Assembly (NCBI GenBank): GCA_900316745.1
Contig: ONEB01000011.1
Coordinates: 70,105-134,104 of the forward strand
Origin: an uncultured Eubacteriales bacterium
Lineage (GTDB): Bacteria > Bacillota > Clostridia > Oscillospirales > Oscillospiraceae
Length of the DNA: 64,000 nt
Direction: 5' to 3'
In this document: positions 57,015 to 64,000 of the stretch, one piece after another
Layout: each line of letters opens with the position of its first letter
How positions within the stretch are numbered: the stretch's first letter is position 1
Notes under the pieces: model-generated
Told to the model about the DNA's origin: nothing
The model's database searches: none
The model's input: the letters and a program-made list of their open reading frames with translations, nothing else
Position numbers and translations under genes: made by a program

Positions 57015-58084
57015 GACACCTCATTGACATTCGGGATTTCTCCCCTGCGGAGCTGGACCGGCTTCTGGATCTCGCGGACGCCATCATGGCGGATCCCGCC
57101 GCCTATCGCGACGCCTGCCGGTACAAAAAGCTCGCCACGCTGTTTTTTGAGCCCAGCACGCGCACACGCCTGAGCTTTGAGGCGGCGATGTATGAGCTCG
57201 GCGGCGAGGTGCTCGGATTCTCCGAGGCCAACAGCTCCTCCGCCGCCAAGGGCGAGACTGTGGGCGACACGGTGCGCGTCGTGAGCTGCTACGCGGACAT
57301 CATCGCCATGCGCCACCCTGTCGAGGGCGCGCCGATGGCGGCGTCCATGGTCACGGGCGTGCCGATCATCAACGCGGGCGACGGCGGACACTGTCATCCG
57401 ACGCAGACGCTCACGGATCTGATGACGATCCGCCGCGAAAAAGGCAGCCTGAACAACTTCACGATCGGTCTCTGCGGCGATCTGAAATACGGCAGGACCG
57501 TGCACTCGCTCATCGCGGCACTCTCGCGCTGCACGGGCGTGAAGTTCGTGCTGATCTCTCCGGACGAGCTCGCGATCCCGGACTATGTGAAAACAGACAT
57601 TCTGGACGCGCAGGGGCTGCGCTACTCCGAGACCGCCGATCTGGAGGCGGCAATGCCGGAGCTGGACGTGCTCTACATGACGCGCATCCAGCGCGAGCGC
57701 TTTTCCGACCCCGCAGAGTATGAGCGTCTCAAGGACAGCTACATCCTCACGCCCGAAAAGCTCCGCACGGCAAAGGCAGATCTCTCGATCCTCCATCCCC
57801 TGCCGCGCGTGAACGAGATCGCCGTCGAGGTGGACGACGACCCGCGCGCGAAGTACTTCACGCAGGCGCTCTGCGGCAAATATGTGCGCATGGCGCTGAT
57901 CCTCACGCTGCTCGGCATGGCGGAGCGCGGCGAGACTTCAGCGCCGATCCCCGAGGTGCGCGCAGCCGGTCTTCGCTGCCGCAACCCGCGCTGCATCACC
58001 GCCGCCGAGGGGCAGTTAAAGCCCCGCTTCAAGCGCGCCGAGGGCGACGCTCTCCGCTGCGTCTACTGCGAGGCAAAGGTATAA
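57011..58084 (+). CDS. pyrB: Aspartate carbamoyltransferase with C-terminal PyrI-like zinc domain
   Basis: The ATG at 57011 has GGAG eight bases ahead. Residues 1-305 are a normal catalytic chain: [13 protein letters not shown] (carbamoyl phosphate site), HPTQTLTDL, and HPLPRVNEI. After a short linker (about 306-320), residues 321-357 match the zinc-binding domain of the PyrI regulatory chain: Cys323, Cys328, Cys350, Cys353 (CXXXXC and CXXC). The nucleotide-binding allosteric domain of PyrI is absent, and no pyrI gene is in the operon. Confidence 0.95.
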   Translation: MRHLIDIRDFSPAELDRLLDLADAIMADPAAYRDACRYKKLATLFFEPSTRTRLSFEAAMYELGGEVLGFSEANSSSAAKGETVGDTVRVVSCYADIIAMRHPVEGAPMAASMVTGVPIINAGDGGHCHPTQTLTDLMTIRREKGSLNNFTIGLCGDLKYGRTVHSLIAALSRCTGVKFVLISPDELAIPDYVKTDILDAQGLRYSETADLEAAMPELDVLYMTRIQRERFSDPAEYERLKDSYILTPEKLRTAKADLSILHPLPRVNEIAVEVDDDPRAKYFTQALCGKYVRMALILTLLGMAERGETSAPIPEVRAAGLRCRNPRCITAAEGQLKPRFKRAEGDALRCVYCEAKV

Positions 58085-58090
58085 TTCCAA

Positions 58091-58123
58091 CAGGAGCAGA
58101 CGACCTGTCTGCTCCTGTTTTTT
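58091..58123 (+). terminator. Terminator of the pyr operon
   Basis: A perfect 11-bp stem CAGGAGCAGAC (58091-58101) with GTCTGCTCCTG (58107-58117) followed by TTTTTT. Confidence 0.95.
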
Positions 58124-58183
58124 ATCGTCTGAACCCGTTTTTGTGCAAAAAGCCTGTTAAATAATAGATTAGTTCAATTAGCC

Positions 58184-58212
58184 TTGTGCAACCTGCTTTT
58201 TTCCGCTATAAT
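58184..58212 (+). promoter_or_regulatory. Promoter of nfnAB
   Basis: TTGTGC (58184-58189) and TATAAT (58207-58212), spacer 17 bp. The start codon of nfnA is 20 bp downstream, so the leader is very short. Confidence 0.75.
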
Positions 58213-58232
58213 GCACCGTGAGGTGATTTTCT

Positions 58233-59132
58233 ATGCCGTTCAAAATCGTAAAGAAAGAACAACTCTCCGATAACATGTTCCGCGTGACCTTCCACGCACC
58301 GCTCGTAGCGCGCCGCGCCCAGCCGGGACAATTTCTGATGTTCCGCGTGGACGAGTTCGGCGAGCGTATGCCGATCACGATCTCCTATTTTGATCGCGAA
58401 GCGGGCGACGTGACCGTCATCATGCAGCGCGTCGGCAGCACGACTGCCCTGCTCGCCAGCATGAACGAGGGCGACTATGTCGCCGACGTGGTGGGTCCGC
58501 TCGGCAATCCCGCTGAGTTTGACAACATGCGCAAGGTCGTCGTCGTGGGCGGCGGCTCCGGCTGCGCGATTGCCTGGCCGCAGGCGAAGGGCGCTTTCGA
58601 CAGAGGATGTCATGTTGATATCATCGCGGGCTTCCGCACCAAGGGCATCGTCGTCCTCGAGGACGAGATGCGCGCCTACTGCAAGAATCTCTATATGATG
58701 ACCGACGACGGCTCCTACGGCGAAAAGGGCTTCACCACCGTGAAGCTCAAAGAGCTGCTGGAAAAGGCCAAGGCCGAGGGCGAGCAGTATGACACCTGCA
58801 TCTGCATCGGTCCGCTGCCGATGATGAAATTTGTGTGCCAGATCACGAAGGAATACGGCGTGCACACCATGGTCGACATGAACTGCATCATGATCGACGG
58901 CTCCGGCATGTGCGGCGGCTGCCGCCTGACCGTGGACGGCCAGATGAAGTTCACCTGCGTCGATGGTCCTGAGTTTGACGGCCACCTCGTCGACTTTGAC
59001 GAGGCGATCGCCCGCTCCAAGATCTATGAGAAGCAGGAGCAGCGCGTGTTCCAGCGCCGCCACCACTGCACGCTGCAGGAGCTGGCGGATCGCGAAGAAG
59101 CGGCGCGCGCAGCAGCAAAGGAGGGCAAATAA
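58233..59132 (+). CDS. nfnA: NADH-dependent ferredoxin:NADP+ oxidoreductase small subunit NfnA (PyrK-like)
   Basis: The 299-residue protein has a ferredoxin-reductase FAD domain (PITISYFDRE), an NAD(P) domain (VVVGGGSGCAIAWPQAKG) and a 2Fe-2S site in SGMCGGCR with CVDGPEF. NfnA binds NAD and hands electrons to NfnB, where flavin-based bifurcation couples NADH plus reduced ferredoxin to NADP+ reduction. It precedes its partner by two bases. A sulfide dehydrogenase annotation of the same family is possible. Confidence 0.9.
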   Translation: MPFKIVKKEQLSDNMFRVTFHAPLVARRAQPGQFLMFRVDEFGERMPITISYFDREAGDVTVIMQRVGSTTALLASMNEGDYVADVVGPLGNPAEFDNMRKVVVVGGGSGCAIAWPQAKGAFDRGCHVDIIAGFRTKGIVVLEDEMRAYCKNLYMMTDDGSYGEKGFTTVKLKELLEKAKAEGEQYDTCICIGPLPMMKFVCQITKEYGVHTMVDMNCIMIDGSGMCGGCRLTVDGQMKFTCVDGPEFDGHLVDFDEAIARSKIYEKQEQRVFQRRHHCTLQELADREEAARAAAKEGK

Positions 59133-59134
59133 GC

Positions 59135-60535
59135 ATGGCTACGAATCTTTCTCCCAAAAAGAATCCGATTCCCGAGCAGGAACCGAATGTCCGCAATAAA
59201 AACTTTGACGAGGTCGCCCTCGGCTACACCGTGGAGCTCGCGCTCGACGAGGCGAGCCGCTGCCTGCAGTGCCGCCGCCCGATGTGCGTGACGGGCTGCC
59301 CGGTCAACGTCAAGATCCCCGACTTCATCAAGCTCATCACCCAGGAAGACTTCAAGGGCGCTTATCACAAGATCCTTGAGGACAGCTCTCTGCCCGCCAT
59401 CTGCGGCCGTGTCTGCCCGCAGGAGAACCAGTGCGAAAGCAAGTGCGTGCGCGGCATCAAAGGCGAGCCCGTCGGCATCGGCCGTCTGGAGCGCTTCGTG
59501 GCCGACTGGGTCATGCAGAACGCGGACGAAATGCCCGCCAAGCCCGAGCGCAACGGTCACCGTGTCGCGGTCGTCGGCTCCGGCCCCTCCGGCCTTGCCT
59601 GCGCGAGCGATCTGGCCAAGCTCGGCTATGACGTGACGGTGTTCGAGCACCTGCACAAGGCCGGCGGCGTGCTGGCCTACGGCATCCCGGAGTTCCGTCT
59701 GCCGAAGGCGCTCGTGCAGAAGGAGATCGACAAGCTCACCGCCCTCGGCGTTGAGATCCGCTGCGACGCCACCGTCGGCAAGGCGCTGATGATCGACGAG
59801 CTGCTGTCGGACGATAAGGACGTCGGCGGCTACGAGGCCGTGTTCATCGGCTCCGGCGCCGGTCTGCCCGTGTTCCAGAAGATCCCCGGACTGAACTACT
59901 GCGGCGTGTTCTCCGCCAACGAGTTTTTGACCCGTATCAACCTCATGAAAGCCTTTGACGAGCGCTACGACACACCGCTCATGCCCATCAGCAAGGTCTG
60001 CGTCGTCGGCGCGGGCAACGTCGCGATGGACGCCGCGCGCTGCGCCAAGCGTCTCGGCGCGGAGGTCACCGTCGTCTACCGCCGCAGCGAGAAGGAGATC
60101 CCCGCCCGTAAGGAGGAGTTCGAGCACGCGAAGGAAGAGGACATCGTCTTCAAGCTCCTGACGAACCCCGTGGAGATCCTCGCGGACGAGAACGGCTGGG
60201 TGCGCGGCATCCGCTGCATCGAGATGGAGCTCGGCGAGCCCGATGAGCGCGGCCGCCGCCGTCCGATCGAGAAGCCGGGCAGCGAGTTCGAGATGGAGTG
60301 CGACGCCGTCATCATGGCGCTCGGCACCAGCCCGAACCCCCTGCTGCGCAAGGTCACGCCCGACATGGAATACAACAAGAAGGGCGGCATCGTGACGGAC
60401 GAGCACGGCGTCACGTCGAAGCCCGGCGTCTTCGCCGGCGGCGACGCGGTGACGGGCGCTGCCACCGTCATCAAGGCCATGGGCGCCGGCAAGGAAGCCG
60501 CCGCTGCCATTGACAGATACATCAAATCCAAGTAA
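59135..60535 (+). CDS. nfnB: NfnB / glutamate synthase small-chain-like flavoprotein
   Basis: The 466-residue protein begins with cysteine clusters for two 4Fe-4S centres (CLQCRRPMCVTGCPV and CGRVCPQENQCESKC), followed by an FAD domain (VAVVGSGPSGLACA) and an NADPH domain (VCVVGAGNVAMDAARCAKRLGA), ending with GVFAGGDAVTGAATV. It is homologous to GltD, but the pairing with NfnA and absence of gltB favour the bifurcating transhydrogenase. Confidence 0.92.
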   Translation: MATNLSPKKNPIPEQEPNVRNKNFDEVALGYTVELALDEASRCLQCRRPMCVTGCPVNVKIPDFIKLITQEDFKGAYHKILEDSSLPAICGRVCPQENQCESKCVRGIKGEPVGIGRLERFVADWVMQNADEMPAKPERNGHRVAVVGSGPSGLACASDLAKLGYDVTVFEHLHKAGGVLAYGIPEFRLPKALVQKEIDKLTALGVEIRCDATVGKALMIDELLSDDKDVGGYEAVFIGSGAGLPVFQKIPGLNYCGVFSANEFLTRINLMKAFDERYDTPLMPISKVCVVGAGNVAMDAARCAKRLGAEVTVVYRRSEKEIPARKEEFEHAKEEDIVFKLLTNPVEILADENGWVRGIRCIEMELGEPDERGRRRPIEKPGSEFEMECDAVIMALGTSPNPLLRKVTPDMEYNKKGGIVTDEHGVTSKPGVFAGGDAVTGAATVIKAMGAGKEAAAAIDRYIKSK

Positions 60536-60540
60536 AATAG

Positions 60541-60575
60541 TGACCGCCGGATCCTTTTCCGGCGGTCATTTTATA
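60541..60575 (+). terminator. Terminator of nfnAB
   Basis: A perfect 11-bp stem TGACCGCCGGA (60541-60551) with TCCGGCGGTCA (60558-60568) and TTTTATAT. Confidence 0.92.
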
Positions 60576-60594
60576 TGCAAAGGAGCCTACGCTC

Positions 60595-61398
60595 ATGTTT
60601 TGTCCCAACTGCGGAAAGTCTCTGCCGGACGGCGCGAAGTTCTGCTCCGGCTGCGGCACGAGGCTTGACAGTCTCTATGCCGAACCGGCGCCGGCGCCGA
60701 AGCGCGCGAAGAAACGGCGTGTCTGGCCGATCATCCTCGCTGTCGTACTGCTTGCAGCGGCGGTCGGCGGCTTTCTCGCCTACCGTCACTATGTGGTGAA
60801 GCCGCGCGAGGCGACGGACGATCTGATCCGCTGCCTGAAGAAGTCCGACGCCTACGAGAGCGCCGAGGATTTCCGAAGCCGTGTCGACGACGGGCATTAC
60901 AACTACTTCGACGCCGTCAAATCGGACTATGGCAAGGCAGAGCTCGCAGATTACTTCGACGATCTGTTCCGCGACGAGGACTATCACGAATATGTCCACG
61001 ACGCGAGCGTCCTGATTGCAAGCGGCTACCTCAACTCCTATGACTACACCGCGGATCAGTACATCAAGGACTCCGCGCTCCAGCGTCTCTGGGAGATGGG
61101 CAGCGCGATCAGCCCCGACGACGTCAGCCGCATCACGGACGACAGCTATGCCGATGACCAGAGCGGCGTCTACTTCCGCGGCGTGCGCATCGAGGACCAT
61201 GACCGGGTTTCCGATCACAAGATGTTTGTAGACGCCGATGACGCGGAGCGTTACTGCGGCATCGTCACCGGACGTGTCTATGGCTCGATCTTCGTCTGGC
61301 CGGTGTCCGAGTGGGAGAACGGATACATCGTCATCGACGCCGATAACGGCAGCTACCTGTATGTGCAGGGCAGCTACTCCGACCCGACTGGAGATTGA
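60595..61398 (+). CDS. Zinc-ribbon, single-pass membrane protein of unknown function
   Basis: The 267-residue protein starts with a zinc ribbon (CPNCGKSL then CSGCGTRL), a basic linker (KRAKKRR), one membrane segment (about 43-63) and an acidic, Tyr/Asp-rich extracytoplasmic domain with no recognised family. Many Clostridia have such proteins; their role is unknown. The ATG follows AAGGAG. The acidic outer part is less G+C-biased in its codon use than the neighbouring genes appear to be, but no transfer is implied. Confidence 0.8.
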   Translation: MFCPNCGKSLPDGAKFCSGCGTRLDSLYAEPAPAPKRAKKRRVWPIILAVVLLAAAVGGFLAYRHYVVKPREATDDLIRCLKKSDAYESAEDFRSRVDDGHYNYFDAVKSDYGKAELADYFDDLFRDEDYHEYVHDASVLIASGYLNSYDYTADQYIKDSALQRLWEMGSAISPDDVSRITDDSYADDQSGVYFRGVRIEDHDRVSDHKMFVDADDAERYCGIVTGRVYGSIFVWPVSEWENGYIVIDADNGSYLYVQGSYSDPTGD

Positions 61399-61412
61399 AT
61401 GCAAAAAGCGGA

Positions 61413-61450
61413 CGGCGCTGAGCAAATCGCTCAGCGCCGGTTTTGTTTTT
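61413..61450 (+). terminator. Terminator after zinc-ribbon gene
   Basis: A perfect 10-bp stem GGCGCTGAGC (61414-61423) with GCTCAGCGCC (61429-61438), then GGTTTTGTTTTT. The T-run reaches the end of the convergent transporter gene. Confidence 0.92.
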
Positions 61451-62372
61451 AAAACAGCAGCCATGCCAGAAACGGCATCGTGACGGCGCAGAGCACCGTG
61501 CTTGTAAAAATGATCTCGGATGAGAGCGATTCATCCCTGCCGTGCGTGATGCACAGCACCGTGATGATCATGGCGGAGGGACACGCGGCGATCAGCACCG
61601 GGATGCCGAGCATGACGGTGTCTGTGATCACAAGCCGCAGGATCGCCCAGACGGCAATCGGAAGCACCAGCAGCCGCACCGCTGCCGCGGCATATACGCG
61701 GAGACTGCCGAACGCCTTGCGCGCCGGAATGCCGCCGAGCGACGTGCCGACGATGATCATCGACATCGGGATCGTCGCCGCGCCGAGCACGGAGATCGTC
61801 TCCCCGATCACATGCGGGACCGGTAGGTGCGTCAGATAGAGCGCCGCAGCTGCGAGCGTCGCGATCAGGGGCGCGGTGAAGATCTGCTTCCACGCGATGC
61901 GCCCCGTTCCGGTGCGACGCAGCTGCGCCGTGCCGAGCGTATACAGCAGGATATTGAACGGGATGTTCGAGATCGCGGCATAGAACACCGCCTGCTCTCC
62001 GAACACCGCAGCCACGACCGGAAAGCCGACAAAGGCATTGTTCGGAAACATCATCGTCAGGCGCAGCACGCTCTCGTCGTCCCGGTCGCGCCGGAGCAGG
62101 CGCGCAAAGCCCCACGCCACCAGAAAGCTGATGAAAAACATCGCAGCAAACGCGGCAAAGTACTCCAGCAGCACGATGCCGCCCGCGACGGTCTCCGCGC
62201 TGACGACGGAGTTTAAGATCGTGGCGACCAGCAGCACATTCATCACGACCGGCGTGACCTTCTGGTTGAACGCGGCGTTTGTGAGCCCGAGCTTCGCGCA
62301 GCAGAACCCGATCAGCATCAGCAGCACAAGCACCGCCATTTTCTCGATGATCGGCATAATTTCCATTGGCAT
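61449..62372 (-). CDS. AEC (auxin efflux carrier) family transporter
   Basis: The 307-residue protein has ten hydrophobic segments in the two five-helix halves of the AEC fold (VLVLLMLIGFCCAKLG; NNAFVGFPV, the membrane-break region; TIPMSMIIVGTSLGG; CPSAMIITVLC). Bacterial members carry organic acids such as malate or malonate. The substrate is unknown. GGGAGG precedes the ATG by five bases. Confidence 0.92.
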   Translation of the reverse strand: MPMEIMPIIEKMAVLVLLMLIGFCCAKLGLTNAAFNQKVTPVVMNVLLVATILNSVVSAETVAGGIVLLEYFAAFAAMFFISFLVAWGFARLLRRDRDDESVLRLTMMFPNNAFVGFPVVAAVFGEQAVFYAAISNIPFNILLYTLGTAQLRRTGTGRIAWKQIFTAPLIATLAAAALYLTHLPVPHVIGETISVLGAATIPMSMIIVGTSLGGIPARKAFGSLRVYAAAAVRLLVLPIAVWAILRLVITDTVMLGIPVLIAACPSAMIITVLCITHGRDESLSSEIIFTSTVLCAVTMPFLAWLLF

Positions 62373-62399
62373 CCGATCCTCCCAAAGCAGTTTTTTCTC

Positions 62400-62431
62400 A
62401 AAAATACCGCCCTCCGTGGAAGGCGGTATTG
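62400..62431 (-). terminator. Terminator of the SPASM/DGT-repeat unit
   Basis: On the minus strand AATACCGCCTTCC pairs with GGAGGGCGGTATT (one G-U pair), loop AC plus flanks, followed by TTTTTGAG. Confidence 0.88.
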
Positions 62432-62447
62432 TGTGTTTTTTGTTCGC

Positions 62448-63650
62448 TCAGCCCTCGTAAACGCCGGAGCCGACAAACCGCGAATAATCCGCGCTGAAGT
62501 GGCTGGGCGCGACCGCGCCGCTGCTGCCGCCTGCGGGGAGATTCTTCAGCTCAACGGAATAGGTGATTCCGCCGATGAAGCTCTCCTGCTCGGCGTAGTA
62601 GGTCTTATAGAAGACACGCGCGAGCGGGATCTCATGATCGGTCAGATTCATGACGGTAATGGTGTCGTCGCCGTTGTTTACCAGCAGGAGCTGGTCATCC
62701 GCCGTAGGCAGATAATCGACATGCGCGACCAGGCGGCTTTTGAGCTTGAGCACCTCATTGGCGTTGAACGCGTGCCTGTTCGCCGCAAGCACCACGCAGC
62801 GCTGCCCCGCCGGGAGGTTGGAGAGCTTGAACGCGACCTCCTCGCCGTTGATGTCGAACACATATTCAGCGTACTGCACATCCTGCTCGCCGTCGTTGCG
62901 GAACTGCAGCGCCAGCACGTTCGAGACCGTTTCGTCGGAGCCGTCCTCCAGGAACGGGCCGTCGTAGGCGTTCAGGCGGCGGATCGCGATCTGATAGTCG
63001 CCGTCGGTCATCGTGCTCCACGGCGTATCTGCCTCGCCGCCGGCGCCGCCGTTATCGGCAGAGACGTTGGAAACATTGCTGTCGCCGGGCTGAACCGGAG
63101 GCGGCGTGACGACCGTGCCGTCGGCCTGCGTGATGGTTCCGTCGGGGGAAATCACGGTTCCGTCCGGCTGCTCAGTCGTGCCGTCGGGGTTGATCACCGT
63201 GCCGTCGGCCAGCTCCTTCGCGCCGTCGGGATAGACCTTCGTGCCGTCCTCCATGACGGTGGGCTCGCCGCCGTGATTGTTGCTTTTCAGGTCATTGCGC
63301 GCGAGCAGGAAGATGCCGACCATGACGGCGATCACAGCTGCGGTGATGCCGATGATCTTGTTGCGGCGCACTCTGGCGAGCTCCTTGAGCGCGGAGGCGC
63401 TTTTTTTCCTGTCGTCGGGCTTTGCCGTTTTGCTCTTCGCCTTCTCTTTCGCCTTCTGTTCAGACGGCTTTTCAGGCTCGGCAGCTTCTTTTTCCTCGGG
63501 CTTTGCTTCGGCCGTCTGCTCCGTCTCGGCTTCCGGGGCCGGAGCCTCCGGAGCTTCCGCGGCTTCCGGATCCACAGCCGCGCCCTTGGCTTTCAGCTCC
63601 ATGGCGGCAGCTTCCAGCGCCTGCTCAATCTCTTTCTTTTCGTCGGTCAT
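62448..63650 (-). CDS. Membrane-anchored protein with seven DGT heptad repeats
   Basis: The ATG at 63650 has AAGGAGG before it and overlaps the upstream gene by four bases. The 400-residue protein has an acidic Ala/Glu/Lys/Pro-rich cytoplasmic part (1-95), one membrane segment (98-117), then outside seven exact seven-residue repeats with D-G at 135, 142, 149, 156, 163, 170 and 177 (typical unit NPDGTVI), a Ser/Gly/Asn linker, and a beta-rich domain (about 215-400). I do not recognise the last domain. Confidence 0.85.
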   Translation of the reverse strand: MTDEKKEIEQALEAAAMELKAKGAAVDPEAAEAPEAPAPEAETEQTAEAKPEEKEAAEPEKPSEQKAKEKAKSKTAKPDDRKKSASALKELARVRRNKIIGITAAVIAVMVGIFLLARNDLKSNNHGGEPTVMEDGTKVYPDGAKELADGTVINPDGTTEQPDGTVISPDGTITQADGTVVTPPPVQPGDSNVSNVSADNGGAGGEADTPWSTMTDGDYQIAIRRLNAYDGPFLEDGSDETVSNVLALQFRNDGEQDVQYAEYVFDINGEEVAFKLSNLPAGQRCVVLAANRHAFNANEVLKLKSRLVAHVDYLPTADDQLLLVNNGDDTITVMNLTDHEIPLARVFYKTYYAEQESFIGGITYSVELKNLPAGGSSGAVAPSHFSADYSRFVGSGVYEG

Positions 63651-64000
63651 GCTTCTTCGGCCTCCTTTAATACAGTTCGGCATGCATGCGGTGTCGCGCG
63701 CATCAGATCGCAGCGATATTGGGGCTTTGTGGTATAGTCGCCGGTCTCGGTATAGACCATGGCGGCACAGGTATGACAATAGTCCTTGGCGTCGCAGGTG
63801 GTGCATTCCGGCGCGAGACGCAGCGCGCTCGCCCGCTCGCGGATGCGTGTCCACGCTTCGTCAAAGCCGATCTCAAACGGCATTTCAGCGGGATCATTGA
63901 GCATGCCGCAGGGAATCATGCGGCCGTCCCATGTGACCCAGAACGCGCTTTTTCCGGCGCGGCAGCGCATCTTGTCGCCCTCGCAGTCCACACCCAGCGG
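63647..64000 (-). CDS. Radical SAM protein, C-terminal SPASM domain (truncated by window edge)
   Basis: The frame stays open to the window edge; 118 residues are seen. They hold the SPASM cysteine pattern: CEGD, MRCRAG, GRMIPCGML, CTTCDAKDYCHTC and YRCDLM, which binds auxiliary 4Fe-4S clusters in peptide- and protein-modifying radical SAM enzymes. The radical SAM core itself is outside. It is translationally coupled (ATGA) to the repeat protein gene, which may be its partner or substrate. Confidence 0.85.
   Translation of the reverse strand, partial: PLGVDCEGDKMRCRAGKSAFWVTWDGRMIPCGMLNDPAEMPFEIGFDEAWTRIRERASALRLAPECTTCDAKDYCHTCAAMVYTETGDYTTKPQYRCDLMRATPHACRTVLKEAEEA

Noticed and set aside
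58150..58183. Rex (NADH-responsive) operator before nfnAB
   Set aside because: Only one half-site-like TGTTAAATAA is present; the second half TTAACA is missing.

Overview
The window looks like chromosomal DNA of a G+C-rich anaerobic member of the Clostridia, most like the Oscillospiraceae/Ruminococcaceae gut lineages. Support comes from the hprK-murB-rapZ-yvcK-whiA-dnaE gene order, a SpoIVB sporulation protease, an electron-bifurcating NfnAB pair, TRAP and LTA-synthase genes, RNA ribbons of consensus sigma-A promoters with 17-bp spacers, and strong AGGAGG ribosome binding sites. The species cannot be named from this sequence. The backbone is visibly G+C rich; the first ~9.4 kb is less so and is an accessory region.

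Accessory left part (1-9460). It opens with the tail of a sensor histidine kinase and a coupled membrane-anchored protein, then a divergent VanY-type D,D-carboxypeptidase. After ~0.9 kb without a clear gene comes a compact integrative mobilizable element: ParM-like actin and ParR-like partner, a hairpin-rich oriT candidate, MobC-like protein and MobP-type relaxase, ParB-like protein, a TnpW-like small protein and a large serine recombinase. No conjugation channel genes are visible, so it would need a helper for transfer. It stops just short of a four-gene tRNA operon (Val-Phe-Gly-Cys, minus strand) driven by a perfect consensus promoter and containing a ~90-nt palindromic spacer.

Backbone 10-20 kb: a giant MmpL/RND-type exporter with long heptad repeats, an AIM24-family protein, SpoIVB, and a two-gene unit in which a Tet(M)/EF-G-like ribosomal GTPase fused to a YacP/Rae1-like NYN endoribonuclease domain is followed by a YlmH-type S4 RNA-binding protein. 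I regard this as the most interesting system of the window: a likely ribosome-acting mRNA-cleavage or rescue factor. A sugar nucleotidyltransferase and tRNA-Thr follow.

20-34 kb (mostly minus strand): uvrB-polA-rimI-tsaD-radC (repair plus t6A synthesis), a TAXI-type TRAP transporter with intercistronic hairpins, and two coupled CNNM/CorC-like membrane proteins. 34-43.5 kb is the operon hprK-murB-rapZ-yvcK-whiA-dnaE-PLP desulfhydrase-small ORF, linking carbon sensing, envelope synthesis and replication.

43.5-64 kb: rpmB with a zinc-type L28; a stand-alone VirE-like helicase with its own perfect promoter; NUDIX hydrolase and LTA synthase; a complete de novo pyrimidine operon pyrC-carA-carB-pyrK-pyrD-pyrF-pyrE-pyrB, whose PyrB carries a PyrI-like zinc domain; nfnAB; a zinc-ribbon membrane protein; an AEC transporter; and, running off the right edge, a radical SAM/SPASM protein coupled to a membrane protein bearing seven exact heptad DGT repeats. 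No CRISPR array, rRNA, insertion sequence or recognised antibiotic-resistance determinant was seen. All family assignments come from reading motifs by eye; no database search was made.
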